A stretch of 64,000 nt of DNA from Blautia sp. An81. GTDB lineage: Bacteria; Bacillota; Clostridia; Lachnospirales; Lachnospiraceae. Location of the stretch: positions 124,001-188,000 of the forward strand of contig NZ_NFHH01000004.1 in NCBI RefSeq assembly GCF_002161285.1, given 5' to 3'. Both the position numbers and the translations under genes were made by a program. Position 1 is the stretch's first letter; each line of letters begins with the position of its first letter. Shown here piece after piece: positions 17,187 to 25,846 of this stretch. The notes beneath the pieces are model-generated. The model saw only the letters and a list, made by a program, of their open reading frames with translations. It was not told where the DNA came from and made no database searches.

Positions 17187-19757
17187 ATGGGAGCCTTTGA
17201 CAGAGTTTTAAGCGGTATACCAGGTCTGGATGATCTGCTGGATTATATCCGTATGGGAGACAACGTAGTGTGGCAGGTGACAGATCTGGAGGAATTCCGG
17301 TATTTTATGGAGCCTTTTGTAGAGCAGGCCATTGGTGACAGGAGAAATCTGATCTATATGCGGTTTGCAGACCATGAGCCCCTTCTTTCCCCCAGAGAAG
17401 GGCTGAAGATCTTTGAGTTTAATCCGGATAAAGGATTCGAGGCTTTTACTGTAGATATTTATAATCGTATTACTATAGAGGGAAAAGATGCTTTCTATGT
17501 TTTTGACAGCCTGTCTTCTCTCCAGTCTGTCTGGTATACGGATCTGATGATGGGGAACTTTTTCCGGGTGACCTGCCCTTATCTGTTTAAGCTGGATACA
17601 GTAGCCTATTTTCCCCTTCTCAGAGGAAGGCATTCCTTTGACGCTGTGGCCAGGATCCGGGATACCACCCAGCTGCTTTTAGACGTCCACACAGGGGATA
17701 AGCTTTATGTCCATCCCTTAAAGGTGTGGAACCGGTATTCTGCCAAAATGTTCCTTCCTCATTCCTGCAGTATGGATCTGGAAGATTTTAAGGCGGTAGA
17801 CGGAGGCGTGGCTTTAAGCCGGTACTATCAGATCCTGGAAGAGGAAGAGGCCCAGAAGCAGGACCAGAACTTTGACAGCCATGACCGGTTCTTTTCCATG
17901 GCGAAGCTGGAGTATCAGCAGGGAAGGTTCCGGGAAGAGACGGAAAACCAGATTCTGGAAAGTACCATGACCAAGGATAAGCGACTTCAGGAAATGCTGA
18001 AGAAATATTTTAAACCCAAAGATTATTTCAAACTCCGGGATCGGATGATCGGCAGCGGCGCTATTGGAGGAAAGGCTTGCGGTATGCTTCTGGCCAGGAA
18101 GATTGTGAATACCCTTCTGCCGGAATACCGGGCCCACAGGGAGGCCCACGATTCCTATTACATTGGTTCGGATGTATTTTATACCTATATTGTATCCAAT
18201 AACTGCTGGGAGACCAGGATCGCCCAGCGGACAGAAGAAGGCTATTTTGAGAAAGCCGGACAGCTTCAGAAAGCCCTGCTCTCCGGAGAGTTTCCTTCCA
18301 ATATCCGGGAAAAATTCCGCTCGGTACTGGAATATTTCGGACAGAGTCCCATTATCGTCCGTTCTTCCAGCTTCCTGGAAGACGGATTCGGCAACGCCTT
18401 TGCGGGAAAATATGAGTCTGTGTTCTGTGTAAATCAGGGAACACTGGAAGAGCGGCTGAAGGTCTTTGAGGATGCAGTGCGGAGAGTTTACGCCAGTATT
18501 ATGGACATATCTGCCTTGGAGTACAGGAAGCAGAGAGGTCTGGAGCACCAGGACGAACAGATGGCTGTGCTGGTCCAGCGGGTTTCCGGCTCTCACTGGG
18601 GAGATTATTTCTTCCCTGCGGCGGCAGGAGTGGGATACAGTTACAGCGCCTATAAGTGGAGCAAAGACATGGATCAGAGTGCCGGAATGCTCCGGCTGGT
18701 GGCAGGCCTTGGGACCAGGGCCGTAGACCGGACGGAGAACGATTATCCAAGGCTGGTAAATCTGGACCGTCCCGCCGTATCTATGCAGACCAATGTGGCG
18801 GATAAACACCGGTTTTCCCAGAAAAATGTGGATGTGCTGGACACGAAGAAAAACCACCTTCTCACCAAAAGCACAGATTCTCTTATGGAAATCCTGCCCC
18901 TGTGGTATAAAAGGGCGGTAATGGAGAGAGACTATGAGGCAGAAGATGCCCTGAACCGTATGGGACGGTGGCGCCAGGTGTGGTTTGTTACCTGCCAGAA
19001 GCTTTTGGAGAACCGGGAGTTTACCGGACTTATGCAGAAGCTTTTGAAGACCCTGGAACAGGTCTATGGAAATCCGGTGGATATTGAATACACAGTAAAT
19101 ATAGATGAGGAGGGGGACTTTGTGGTGAACCTTCTTCAGTGCCGGCCTCTATTTACGGGAAGCAGAGGGGGAAAAGTGGAAATTCCCAGTCTTTCAGAGG
19201 GAAAGACATTTTTCCATCTGAAGGATTCCTCGGTAGGCAATTCCCTGAAAAAACAGATCCATGTGGTTATACAGATCGAGCCGAAATTATATTATGAATA
19301 TCCTTACGGAAAGAAGCACCAGGTGGCAGAAGCTGTAGGAAGGATTAACCGGTATTATAAAGGATCGGGGAAAAATCTTCTTCTCATGACTCCCGGCAGG
19401 GTAGGAACATCCTCTCCGGAGCTGGGGGTTCCGGTAACCTTTGCGGATATTTCTGCTGTCTCCGGGATCTGCGAGGTCTCTGACAGCCGGGCCGGCTATA
19501 TGCCGGAACTGAGCTACGGAAGCCATATGTTCCAGGACATGGTGGAGGCGGAGATCTTTTACAGTGCCCTTTGGGAAGATAGGAGAAAGCTGTCTTATGA
19601 TCCGGAACTCTTTGCAGAAGAGGAAAATCTTTTCCCACAGATCTGTCCGGATATGGAGGAACTTTTCCCCATGTTCCGGGTTACGGAACTGGAAGACCTC
19701 TATTACTGGAACGATGTTATGTCCGGGGAGACTCTTTGCCAAATTGCCGAAAGTTAG
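17187..19757 (+). CDS. KaiC-like / PEP-pyruvate-binding (PPDK_N) hybrid protein
   Basis: 856 residues in two parts. Residues 1-230 resemble a KaiC/RecA ATPase, starting GIPGLDDLL and with a Walker B-like AFYVFDSLSSL, but the Walker A position (QVTDLEEF) has lost GxxGxGKT. From about residue 285 the protein resembles the ATP-binding half of PEP synthase and pyruvate phosphate dikinase: GSGAIGGKACGM, then SPIIVRSSSFLEDG near 386-399 and NLLQCRPL. The phosphohistidine domain (TCHAA motif) and the PEP/pyruvate barrel are missing, so it cannot run the full PEP synthase cycle. Function unknown; phosphoryl transfer to a partner is possible (inference). The start follows AGGAGG. The next gene encodes a SEC-C protein. 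Confidence 0.75.
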   Translation: MGAFDRVLSGIPGLDDLLDYIRMGDNVVWQVTDLEEFRYFMEPFVEQAIGDRRNLIYMRFADHEPLLSPREGLKIFEFNPDKGFEAFTVDIYNRITIEGKDAFYVFDSLSSLQSVWYTDLMMGNFFRVTCPYLFKLDTVAYFPLLRGRHSFDAVARIRDTTQLLLDVHTGDKLYVHPLKVWNRYSAKMFLPHSCSMDLEDFKAVDGGVALSRYYQILEEEEAQKQDQNFDSHDRFFSMAKLEYQQGRFREETENQILESTMTKDKRLQEMLKKYFKPKDYFKLRDRMIGSGAIGGKACGMLLARKIVNTLLPEYRAHREAHDSYYIGSDVFYTYIVSNNCWETRIAQRTEEGYFEKAGQLQKALLSGEFPSNIREKFRSVLEYFGQSPIIVRSSSFLEDGFGNAFAGKYESVFCVNQGTLEERLKVFEDAVRRVYASIMDISALEYRKQRGLEHQDEQMAVLVQRVSGSHWGDYFFPAAAGVGYSYSAYKWSKDMDQSAGMLRLVAGLGTRAVDRTENDYPRLVNLDRPAVSMQTNVADKHRFSQKNVDVLDTKKNHLLTKSTDSLMEILPLWYKRAVMERDYEAEDALNRMGRWRQVWFVTCQKLLENREFTGLMQKLLKTLEQVYGNPVDIEYTVNIDEEGDFVVNLLQCRPLFTGSRGGKVEIPSLSEGKTFFHLKDSSVGNSLKKQIHVVIQIEPKLYYEYPYGKKHQVAEAVGRINRYYKGSGKNLLLMTPGRVGTSSPELGVPVTFADISAVSGICEVSDSRAGYMPELSYGSHMFQDMVEAEIFYSALWEDRRKLSYDPELFAEEENLFPQICPDMEELFPMFRVTELEDLYYWNDVMSGETLCQIAES

Positions 19758-19759
19758 GA

Positions 19760-19788
19760 TTGAAAAATAATCAGATATCGTATATACT
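19760..19788 (+). promoter_or_regulatory. Sigma-A type promoter of the SEC-C gene
   Basis: TTGAAA (19760-19765), a 17-bp spacer and TATACT (19783-19788), placed 56 bp before the start codon. Confidence 0.65.
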
Positions 19789-19843
19789 GTACCTGTTAAA
19801 TTAAAACAAGAGAAATATAAAAGATAAAAGGCAGGTAAGATAT

Positions 19844-20350
19844 ATGGCGTTATTACAGGAATGGAGAGACAAAGCGTACTCCCAGCAGGCAGACAGAGGC
19901 CAGCTGCAGAAATTCTGGACAGATTATTTTTTGATTGAAAAGGGAATTTATGAACAGCTTCTCAGCAATCCTGACGAAGTGGTAAGAGGTACTGTAAAAG
20001 AGCTTGCAGAAAAATATAACGTAGATGTTATGACAATGGTGGGCTTCCTGGACGGAATCAACGACAGTCTGAAAGTTCCAAATCCTATTGAAGAGATGGA
20101 AGAAGATACAGAGGTAAATCTGGGCTATGATCTGGAGACTCTGTACAAGAACATGGTAGACGCAAAGGCGGACTGGCTGTACGAACTGCCCCAGTGGAAT
20201 AACATTTTCTCTGAAGAGAAGAGAAAAGAATTATACAAGGAGCAGAAGAAATCCGGAACTGTTGTAAAAGGACCGAAAATCGGACGGAATGATCCATGTC
20301 CATGCGGAAGCGGCAAGAAATATAAACACTGCTGCGGCAGAAATAAATAG
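19844..20350 (+). CDS. SEC-C metal-binding motif protein
   Basis: 168 residues. The body (1-145) is helical and acidic without a recognised fold. The C-terminus is a full SEC-C motif, [18 protein letters not shown], which binds zinc and occurs at the end of SecA and of many stand-alone proteins. The length and the N-terminus [13 protein letters not shown] are typical of a clostridial SEC-C protein whose role is unknown. It may act in chaperoning or SecA-linked work (inference). It has its own promoter and is followed by a terminator. Confidence 0.8.
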   Translation: MALLQEWRDKAYSQQADRGQLQKFWTDYFLIEKGIYEQLLSNPDEVVRGTVKELAEKYNVDVMTMVGFLDGINDSLKVPNPIEEMEEDTEVNLGYDLETLYKNMVDAKADWLYELPQWNNIFSEEKRKELYKEQKKSGTVVKGPKIGRNDPCPCGSGKKYKHCCGRNK

Positions 20351-20359
20351 GAAAGAACA

Positions 20360-20399
20360 AAGGAACCTTTTGCCGGATGAGGGCAGAAGGTTCTTTTTT
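20360..20399 (+). terminator. Terminator after the SEC-C gene
   Basis: GAACCTTTTGCC pairs with GGGCAGAAGGTTC, followed by six T. It lies between the SEC-C gene and the DUF218 gene. Confidence 0.8.
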
Positions 20400-20413
20400 C
20401 GGAAAGGAGAGTT

Positions 20414-21184
20414 ATGCCGGAAATCATCTTCCTATGGCTGGGACTTCTGTGCCTGGGCTATTTTGTGGGAATTGCCAGATACGTGGGCTGGACTTCCAAA
20501 TTCCCTATAGTCTGGGCTGGTTTGGGAGCGGGACTGCTGTTGACAGGTATTTTGATCCTTACAGAAAATCTTTCCAAAAAGGCAGAGCTGCTCTGCTGTG
20601 CTATGGGAATCCTGCTTCTGGTTTCCGTGGTGGTGGTAGTGGCTGTGATTGCTTCTGTTATGTTTCTGCCTGTTGAGCCAGACCTGGATTATCTGGTGGT
20701 TCTGGGGGCCCAGGTAATGGGAACTAGGCCCAGCCTGTCCCTGCAGTACAGAATAGACAGTGCCTGTGAATATCTGAAAGAAAACCCCGGAACCAGGGCA
20801 GTGCTTTCCGGGGGAAAGGGACCTGACGAAGGGATCTCAGAGGCCAGGTGCATGTATGAGGAGATGCTCCGCCAGGGAGTGGACCGGGAGCAGCTGATCC
20901 TGGAGGACCGGTCTGCCAGCACCAGCCAGAATATTGAATTTACCCGGAATCTTTTGAAAGAAAAAACAGAAAGAGAAGAGGGGACAGAAGGGAGAGCACG
21001 GCGCCTGAAGGTGGGGATCGTGACCAATGGTTTTCACCTGTTCCGGGGCATGGCCATTGCCAGAAAGAAAACAGACTGGCAGGTCTATGGGATTGGAGCA
21101 AAAAGCAATGCTTTTCTTCTGCCCAATTATCTCTTTCGAGAATTTTTCTGCGTGATAAAAGATAAACTGGTGGGAAATCTGTGA
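20414..21184 (+). CDS. YdcF/SanA-like DUF218 membrane protein
   Basis: 256 residues. Three hydrophobic helices occupy about residues 1-90. The DUF218 domain follows with YLVVLGAQV, then AVLSGGKGPDEGISEA, LEDRSASTSQNIEFT and VGIVTNGFHLFRGMAIA. This is the ElyC/SanA/YdcF group, linked to envelope integrity and possibly to undecaprenyl-phosphate lipid handling. The catalytic function is not established. The start follows GGAAAGGAG. It is convergent with the AraC gene, the stops being 3 bp apart. Confidence 0.82.
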   Translation: MPEIIFLWLGLLCLGYFVGIARYVGWTSKFPIVWAGLGAGLLLTGILILTENLSKKAELLCCAMGILLLVSVVVVVAVIASVMFLPVEPDLDYLVVLGAQVMGTRPSLSLQYRIDSACEYLKENPGTRAVLSGGKGPDEGISEARCMYEEMLRQGVDREQLILEDRSASTSQNIEFTRNLLKEKTEREEGTEGRARRLKVGIVTNGFHLFRGMAIARKKTDWQVYGIGAKSNAFLLPNYLFREFFCVIKDKLVGNL

Positions 21185-21187
21185 TTT

Positions 21188-21994
21188 TTAATTCAGCTTC
21201 CGAAACTGCAGGGGAGTAACTCCAGCGGTGCGTTTGAACATGGTAATAAAATGACTGACGCTGGAGAAACCAGTCAGCCGGGCAATATCCTGTATTTTTA
21301 AGTGCGGGTCTGTGATGAGCAGGCCCTTTGCTTTGTTTATTCGGAAAGAAGTCAGATACTCATAGGTTGAGCAGCCTAAAAAACGTTCAAAAAGCCGGGA
21401 CAGATATTGAGGGGTGATATACACCAGATTGCTGAGCTCTTCCACAGTAAGTTCCAGACTATAGTGATTTTCTATTTCTTTCATTACCGGCTCTACATAT
21501 CGCTTATACAATTCCTCCTTTTCAAGATCATGGGTGTAGCCTCCTTCTACAAATTCCAGAAGAAGGTTATAGCAGCACACAGACAGAGCCTTTTCGTCTG
21601 TAGGAGGATTTTGATATTGGAGGATCGCAGATTGGATAATATGGACAATCCGTTCTCCCTGAGAGGTATCGGTGAAGACAAAGGGGCGTCCCCCAACCAT
21701 TTTCGTAATGCTGTCTTCTGCAGTACCGGTGAAGGTGGCAAAGCAGGTCTGCCAGATTCCTTCCAGTCCTTCATAGGAATGCTCCAAAAACGGAGAGAGC
21801 AGAACGCCTTCTCCCGGATTTAAAATATAAGATTTTCCCTGGATTTTAATCTGCCCCTTTCCAGTCTCTGTCTGAAGATAGTGAAAGAGCGGATATCCTT
21901 TCGGACGGCACATAGGGTCCTGAATCCACTGGTTTCCTATAGAATCAAAAGCAAAAGGCTGCCGCACTGGTGTGCTGCGGAAAAAAATCGACAT
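21188..21994 (-). CDS. AraC-family regulator with cupin sensor domain
   Basis: 268 residues. The N-terminal ~120 residues form an AraC-type cupin (YPLFHYLQTETGKGQIKIQG, LNPGEGVLLSPFLEH). The C-terminus has two helix-turn-helix units: LTVEELSNLVYITPQYLSRLF and IQDIARLTGFSSVSHFITMFK, ending GVTPLQFRKLN. The longer frame starts at 22228, but the ATG at 21994 has AGGTGAT directly upstream and begins shortly before the cupin. A start at 22036 is possible but lacks a ribosome site. It is divergent from the cysteine synthase gene and is a plausible regulator of it, though a sugar effector is more usual for this family. Confidence 0.82.
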   Translation of the reverse strand: MSIFFRSTPVRQPFAFDSIGNQWIQDPMCRPKGYPLFHYLQTETGKGQIKIQGKSYILNPGEGVLLSPFLEHSYEGLEGIWQTCFATFTGTAEDSITKMVGGRPFVFTDTSQGERIVHIIQSAILQYQNPPTDEKALSVCCYNLLLEFVEGGYTHDLEKEELYKRYVEPVMKEIENHYSLELTVEELSNLVYITPQYLSRLFERFLGCSTYEYLTSFRINKAKGLLITDPHLKIQDIARLTGFSSVSHFITMFKRTAGVTPLQFRKLN

Positions 21995-22077
21995 AAGATC
22001 ACCTGTTTCAAAATATGATATTTTTAAGTCTATCATAGGATATCTGCTTCTGTCACTGAAAATTTCGCAAAAATCAG

Positions 22078-22106
22078 TTGAGGCTCTTCCGGTATCGTAA
22101 TATAAT
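22078..22106 (+). promoter_or_regulatory. Promoter of the cysteine synthase gene
   Basis: TTGAGG (22078-22083), 17 bp, TATAAT (22101-22106). It lies in the intergenic region shared with the divergent AraC gene. Confidence 0.65.
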
Positions 22107-22134
22107 AATTGAATGAAATGATTTTCGGAAAGGT

Positions 22135-23076
22135 ATGGAAATAACAGTGATTTATAATAATATTCTTGAGGCAATGGGAAACACGCCGCTGATCCGTCTG
22201 GAGCGGATGACAGAGGCAGGAAGTGCACAGATTCTTGTGAAATTTGAAGGGCTTAATGTAGGCGGCTCTATTAAGACCAGGACTGCCTATAACATGATAC
22301 GTGATGCAGAGGAAAAAGGACTTATTAATGAAGAAACGATTATTGTGGAACCTACCAGCGGCAATCAGGGAATCGGTCTGGCACTGGTAGGGGCAGTCCG
22401 TGGGTATAAAACCAGGATTATCATGCCTGATTCTGTCAGTGAAGAGCGGAGAAAACTGATGAAGCATTATGGTGCGGAAGTAGTTCTGGTACACGATGCA
22501 GGCAATATCGGAGAGTGTATTGAAGAATGTCTGAATACAGCTCTGAAAATGGCAGAGGAAGATCCTCGGGTTTTTGTGCCTCAGCAGTTTGAAAATCCTG
22601 CAAATCCTGCAGTGCACAGAGCCCAGACCGGAATCGAAATCCTGGAGCAGGCGGACTGTCCCATTGACGGCTTCTGTTCTGGAATCGGTACTGGCGGTAC
22701 CATTACGGGAATCGGTGAAGTTCTTAAAGAGAAAAATCCTCATATAGAAATCTGGGCAGCAGAGCCAGAGCATGCGGCAATCCTTTCTGGGGGCTCCATT
22801 GGCACACATCTCCAGATGGGGATCGGGGACGGTCTGATTCCGGCAATCCTGAATACGCAAATTTATGATAATATCTGTATCGTAACAGACGAGGAAGCTA
22901 TCCAGACATCCCGCGACCTGGCATCAAAGGAAGGAATTATGTGTGGAATCTCATCTGGAACCAACGTGGCGGCAGCTATGAAGCTGGCAAAAAAATTGGG
23001 TGAAGGAAAAACGGTAGTGACCATTCTTCCGGATACAGCAGAGAGATATTTCTCCACGCCTTTGTTTGAAGAATAG
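22135..23076 (+). CDS. cysK: Cysteine synthase family (O-acetylserine sulfhydrylase-like) PLP enzyme
   Basis: 313 residues, matching CysK length. The PLP lysine is in GGSIKTRTA near residue 46, the substrate loop is PTSGNQGIG (usual form TSGNTG), and the phosphate-binding glycine loop is GIGTGGTITG. The family makes cysteine from O-acetylserine and sulfide, but close relatives make cystathionine or use O-phosphoserine, and KTR in place of the common KDR is a mild departure. The ATG sits only 1-2 bp after AAAGG; a GTG four codons later is an alternative start. Divergent from an AraC regulator and followed by the T-box of thrS. Confidence 0.82.
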   Translation: MEITVIYNNILEAMGNTPLIRLERMTEAGSAQILVKFEGLNVGGSIKTRTAYNMIRDAEEKGLINEETIIVEPTSGNQGIGLALVGAVRGYKTRIIMPDSVSEERRKLMKHYGAEVVLVHDAGNIGECIEECLNTALKMAEEDPRVFVPQQFENPANPAVHRAQTGIEILEQADCPIDGFCSGIGTGGTITGIGEVLKEKNPHIEIWAAEPEHAAILSGGSIGTHLQMGIGDGLIPAILNTQIYDNICIVTDEEAIQTSRDLASKEGIMCGISSGTNVAAAMKLAKKLGEGKTVVTILPDTAERYFSTPLFEE

Positions 23077-23105
23077 AAACAGACAGGGGACCGGCTAAAA
23101 AACAG

Positions 23106-23133
23106 TTGACAAACCTCTGAGGTAAGATATAAT
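23106..23133 (+). promoter_or_regulatory. Promoter of the thrS T-box transcript
   Basis: TTGACA (23106-23111) and TATAAT (23128-23133) with a 16-bp spacer, just upstream of the T-box leader. Confidence 0.7.
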
Positions 23134-23139
23134 ATGGAA

Positions 23140-23394
23140 CAAGAAAGTCAACACGTTGAAGAGAAGAGTAGGATGTGAAAGGTCCCAGAGAGGGAGGCAT
23201 ATGCTGGAAGTCTCCTGTCGCAGAAGCATTTGAAAACTACCTCGGAGTGGCCCTAATCCGGTCCGGTGATTCCGTTATCATCAAATGAAGTGGTTCCGGC
23301 AGAAATGCCGGTTCAATCAGGGTGGAACCGCGAGAATATATGCCTCGTCCCTTTTGCCAAAAGGCGGAGGGAACGGGGTTTTTCTTTTTGTATA
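23140..23394 (+). promoter_or_regulatory. T-box riboswitch controlling thrS
   Basis: The leader contains the T-box signature AGGGTGGAACCGCG at 23319-23332, followed by a terminator hairpin (about 23343-23378, CCTCGTCCC pairing with GGGAACGGGG) and a T-run. The region before it folds as stem I. GAAAACTACC at 23232-23241 offers ACT and ACC, both threonine codons, as specifier. Uncharged tRNA-Thr is expected to stabilise the antiterminator and switch thrS on. Confidence 0.92.
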
Positions 23395-23458
23395 GAAATT
23401 TCGTTCCCCGGCAATAAAAAGGCAAGAAAATCAGAAAATTAACAGGAGGAATAGAATT

Positions 23459-25387
23459 ATGAAAATTACTTTAAAAGACGGCTCTGTAAAAGAATACGCA
23501 GAAGCAAAATCTGTTATTGAAATTGCAGCAGATATCAGTGAGGGACTGGCCAGAGCTGCTACAGCAGGAGAAATCGACGGAGAGATCGTAGACCTGAGAA
23601 CTCCTGTGGAAAAGGATTGTCAGTTAAATATCCTTACCTTTAATGACGATAAGGGAAAGGGCGCCTTCCGCCATACAGCTTCCCATATCATGGCCCAGGC
23701 TATTAAGAGACTGTATCCGGAGACAAAGCTGGCCATCGGTCCTTCTGTGGCAGACGGTTTTTACTATGATGTAGACAGAGAGACTCCATTTACAGCAGAA
23801 GATCTGGAAAAAATTGAAAAAGAAATGAAAAAGATCGTAAAGGAAAATCTTCCTCTTACCAGATCTGAAAAGCCAAGAAACGAAGCTATCGAATATTTTA
23901 AAGAAAAAGACGAACCCTATAAGGTAGAGCTTATCGAAGACCTGCCGGAAGATGCAGTGATCAGCTTCTATAGCCAGGGAGAGTTTACAGATCTGTGCGC
24001 AGGCCCTCACCTGATGAGCACAAAATATGTAAAAGCTTTTAAGCTCACCAGCCTGGCAGGTGCTTACTGGAGAGGAAATGAAAAGAACAAAATGCTCCAG
24101 AGAATCTACGGAACTGCTTTTCCAAAGAAAGCAGAGCTGGAAGAATATATCCATATGCTGGAGGAAGCGAAAAAACGTGACCACAGAAAGCTTGGAAAAG
24201 AATTGGGACTGTTCATGATGAGAGAAGAAGGTCCTGGATTCCCATTTTTCCTGCCTAATGGAATGGTGCTGAAGAATCAGCTTCTGGACTTCTGGCGTGA
24301 AATACACCGGAAAGCAGGATATGTAGAGATTTCTACACCAATCATGTTAAGCCGTCATCTCTGGGAGACTTCCGGACACTGGGATCACTACAAAGAAAAT
24401 ATGTATACTACAGTTATCGATGATGAGGATTTTGCCATTAAGCCTATGAACTGTCCGGGAGGCATCCTGGTTTATCAGTCAGAGCCACGTTCCTACCGTG
24501 ACCTGCCTATCCGTATGGGAGAACTGGGAATCGTACACCGTCATGAAAAATCAGGACAGATGCACGGACTTATGCGTGTGCGCTGCTTTACCCAGGATGA
24601 TGCCCATATTTTCATGACACCGGAACAGATTAAAGATGAGATCAAAGGCGTGGCAGACCTGATCGACAGTGTGTATAAGCTGTTTGGCTTTAAATATCAT
24701 GTAGAGCTTTCTACCAGACCGGAAGACAGCATGGGAAGTGATGAAGACTGGGAGATGGCTACAGAGGCTCTTCAGGGAGCATTAGACGACCTGGGGCTGC
24801 CCTATGTTGTAAATGAAGGAGACGGAGCTTTCTACGGACCCAAGATCGATTTCCACCTGGAAGATTCTATTGGAAGAACCTGGCAGTGCGGAACTATCCA
24901 GCTTGACTTCCAGCTGCCGCTGCGGTTTGAACTGGAATATACAGGAGCAGATGGAGAGAAGCACAGACCCATCATGATCCACCGTGTGGTATTCGGTTCT
25001 ATCGAGAGATTTATCGGTATCCTTATCGAGCACTTCGCTGGAGCTTTCCCAACCTGGTTGGCTCCGGTACAGGTGAAGGTGCTGCCCATTTCCGACAAAC
25101 ATCTGGAGTATGGACAGAAAGTACTGGAAAAACTGAAAGAGGCAGGAGTTCGGGCTGAAATCGATACAAGAGCAGAGAAGATCGGTTATAAGATCCGGGA
25201 AGCTCAGATGAAAAAGATTCCTTACATGCTGGTAGTGGGAGCAAAAGAGGAAGAGGAAGAAAAAGTATCTGTGAGAAGCCGTTTCCAGGGCGATGAAGGC
25301 CAGAAAGGACTGGAAGAATTTATAAAAGACATCCAGGAAGAGATTGCTTCAAAAGAAATCCGCAAGGCTGAACAGGAAGAAAAGTAA
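23459..25387 (+). CDS. thrS: Threonine--tRNA ligase
   Basis: 642 residues, the standard length. Domains in order: TGS (1-60, starting MKITLKDGSVKEY), the second additional domain with editing motif HTASHIMAQA (near residue 73), the class II catalytic core (about 240-535) with motif 1 ISTPIM, motif 2 HRHEKSGQMHGLMRVR and the zinc cysteine in MNCPGG, and an anticodon-binding domain (about 540-640). It charges tRNA-Thr in the cytoplasm and is controlled by the T-box directly upstream. The start follows AGGAGGAATAG. Confidence 0.97.
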   Translation: MKITLKDGSVKEYAEAKSVIEIAADISEGLARAATAGEIDGEIVDLRTPVEKDCQLNILTFNDDKGKGAFRHTASHIMAQAIKRLYPETKLAIGPSVADGFYYDVDRETPFTAEDLEKIEKEMKKIVKENLPLTRSEKPRNEAIEYFKEKDEPYKVELIEDLPEDAVISFYSQGEFTDLCAGPHLMSTKYVKAFKLTSLAGAYWRGNEKNKMLQRIYGTAFPKKAELEEYIHMLEEAKKRDHRKLGKELGLFMMREEGPGFPFFLPNGMVLKNQLLDFWREIHRKAGYVEISTPIMLSRHLWETSGHWDHYKENMYTTVIDDEDFAIKPMNCPGGILVYQSEPRSYRDLPIRMGELGIVHRHEKSGQMHGLMRVRCFTQDDAHIFMTPEQIKDEIKGVADLIDSVYKLFGFKYHVELSTRPEDSMGSDEDWEMATEALQGALDDLGLPYVVNEGDGAFYGPKIDFHLEDSIGRTWQCGTIQLDFQLPLRFELEYTGADGEKHRPIMIHRVVFGSIERFIGILIEHFAGAFPTWLAPVQVKVLPISDKHLEYGQKVLEKLKEAGVRAEIDTRAEKIGYKIREAQMKKIPYMLVVGAKEEEEEKVSVRSRFQGDEGQKGLEEFIKDIQEEIASKEIRKAEQEEK

Positions 25388-25458
25388 TTTTCCATGTATA
25401 AGAAATAAAGAAATGGCACATATTATCTCTGATAAATCTATTTTAGGAGGTAATATGT

Positions 25459-25776
25459 ATGCCATTATTAAGCTGTACAGCAAGAACCTGTCTGTATAAC
25501 AAGAATGAATACTGTTCTAAAGGGGATATCCAGGTAGACGGACCAAACGCTCAGAGACCGGATGAAACCTGCTGCAAAAGTTTTGTAGAGAAAAAAGAAG
25601 GCGCTATGAACAGTATGGAAACAGGTACAGCCACTCAGACTATCCAGGTGGCCTGTAAAGCCTGTGAGTGTACCTACAACGATCAGGAAAAATGTGACGC
25701 TGCAAAAATCACCATTGCAGGAACAAATGCCTGCAGATGTGATGAGACTATGTGCGGAAGCTTTTACAAAAAGTAA
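25459..25776 (+). CDS. Tandem DUF1540 cysteine-rich protein
   Basis: 105 residues with two copies of the short DUF1540 cysteine module. The first is CTARTCLYNKNEYCSKGDI, ending ETCCKSF (8-42); the second is CKACECTYNDQEKCDAAKI, ending ETMCGSF (65-102). Such modules are small and probably bind metal, but no function is assigned. It is preceded by AGGAGG, sits 71 bp after thrS and is followed by a strong terminator. Confidence 0.82.
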   Translation: MPLLSCTARTCLYNKNEYCSKGDIQVDGPNAQRPDETCCKSFVEKKEGAMNSMETGTATQTIQVACKACECTYNDQEKCDAAKITIAGTNACRCDETMCGSFYKK

Positions 25777-25783
25777 ATGATCA

Positions 25784-25836
25784 AGCCCCGGAAATTATTC
25801 GGATCCCTTTCGGACCAGAAAATTTCCGGGGCTACT
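25784..25836. terminator. Bidirectional terminator between DUF1540 and AraC genes
   Basis: AGCCCCGGAAATT (25784-25796) pairs perfectly with AATTTCCGGGGCT (25821-25833). It separates convergent genes and should serve both. Confidence 0.8.
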
Positions 25837-25846
25837 TTACACTTTT

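Noticed and set aside
23300-23320. tRNA-like GGTTCAATC sequence
   Set aside because: It belongs to the T-box leader; no cloverleaf can be formed around it.
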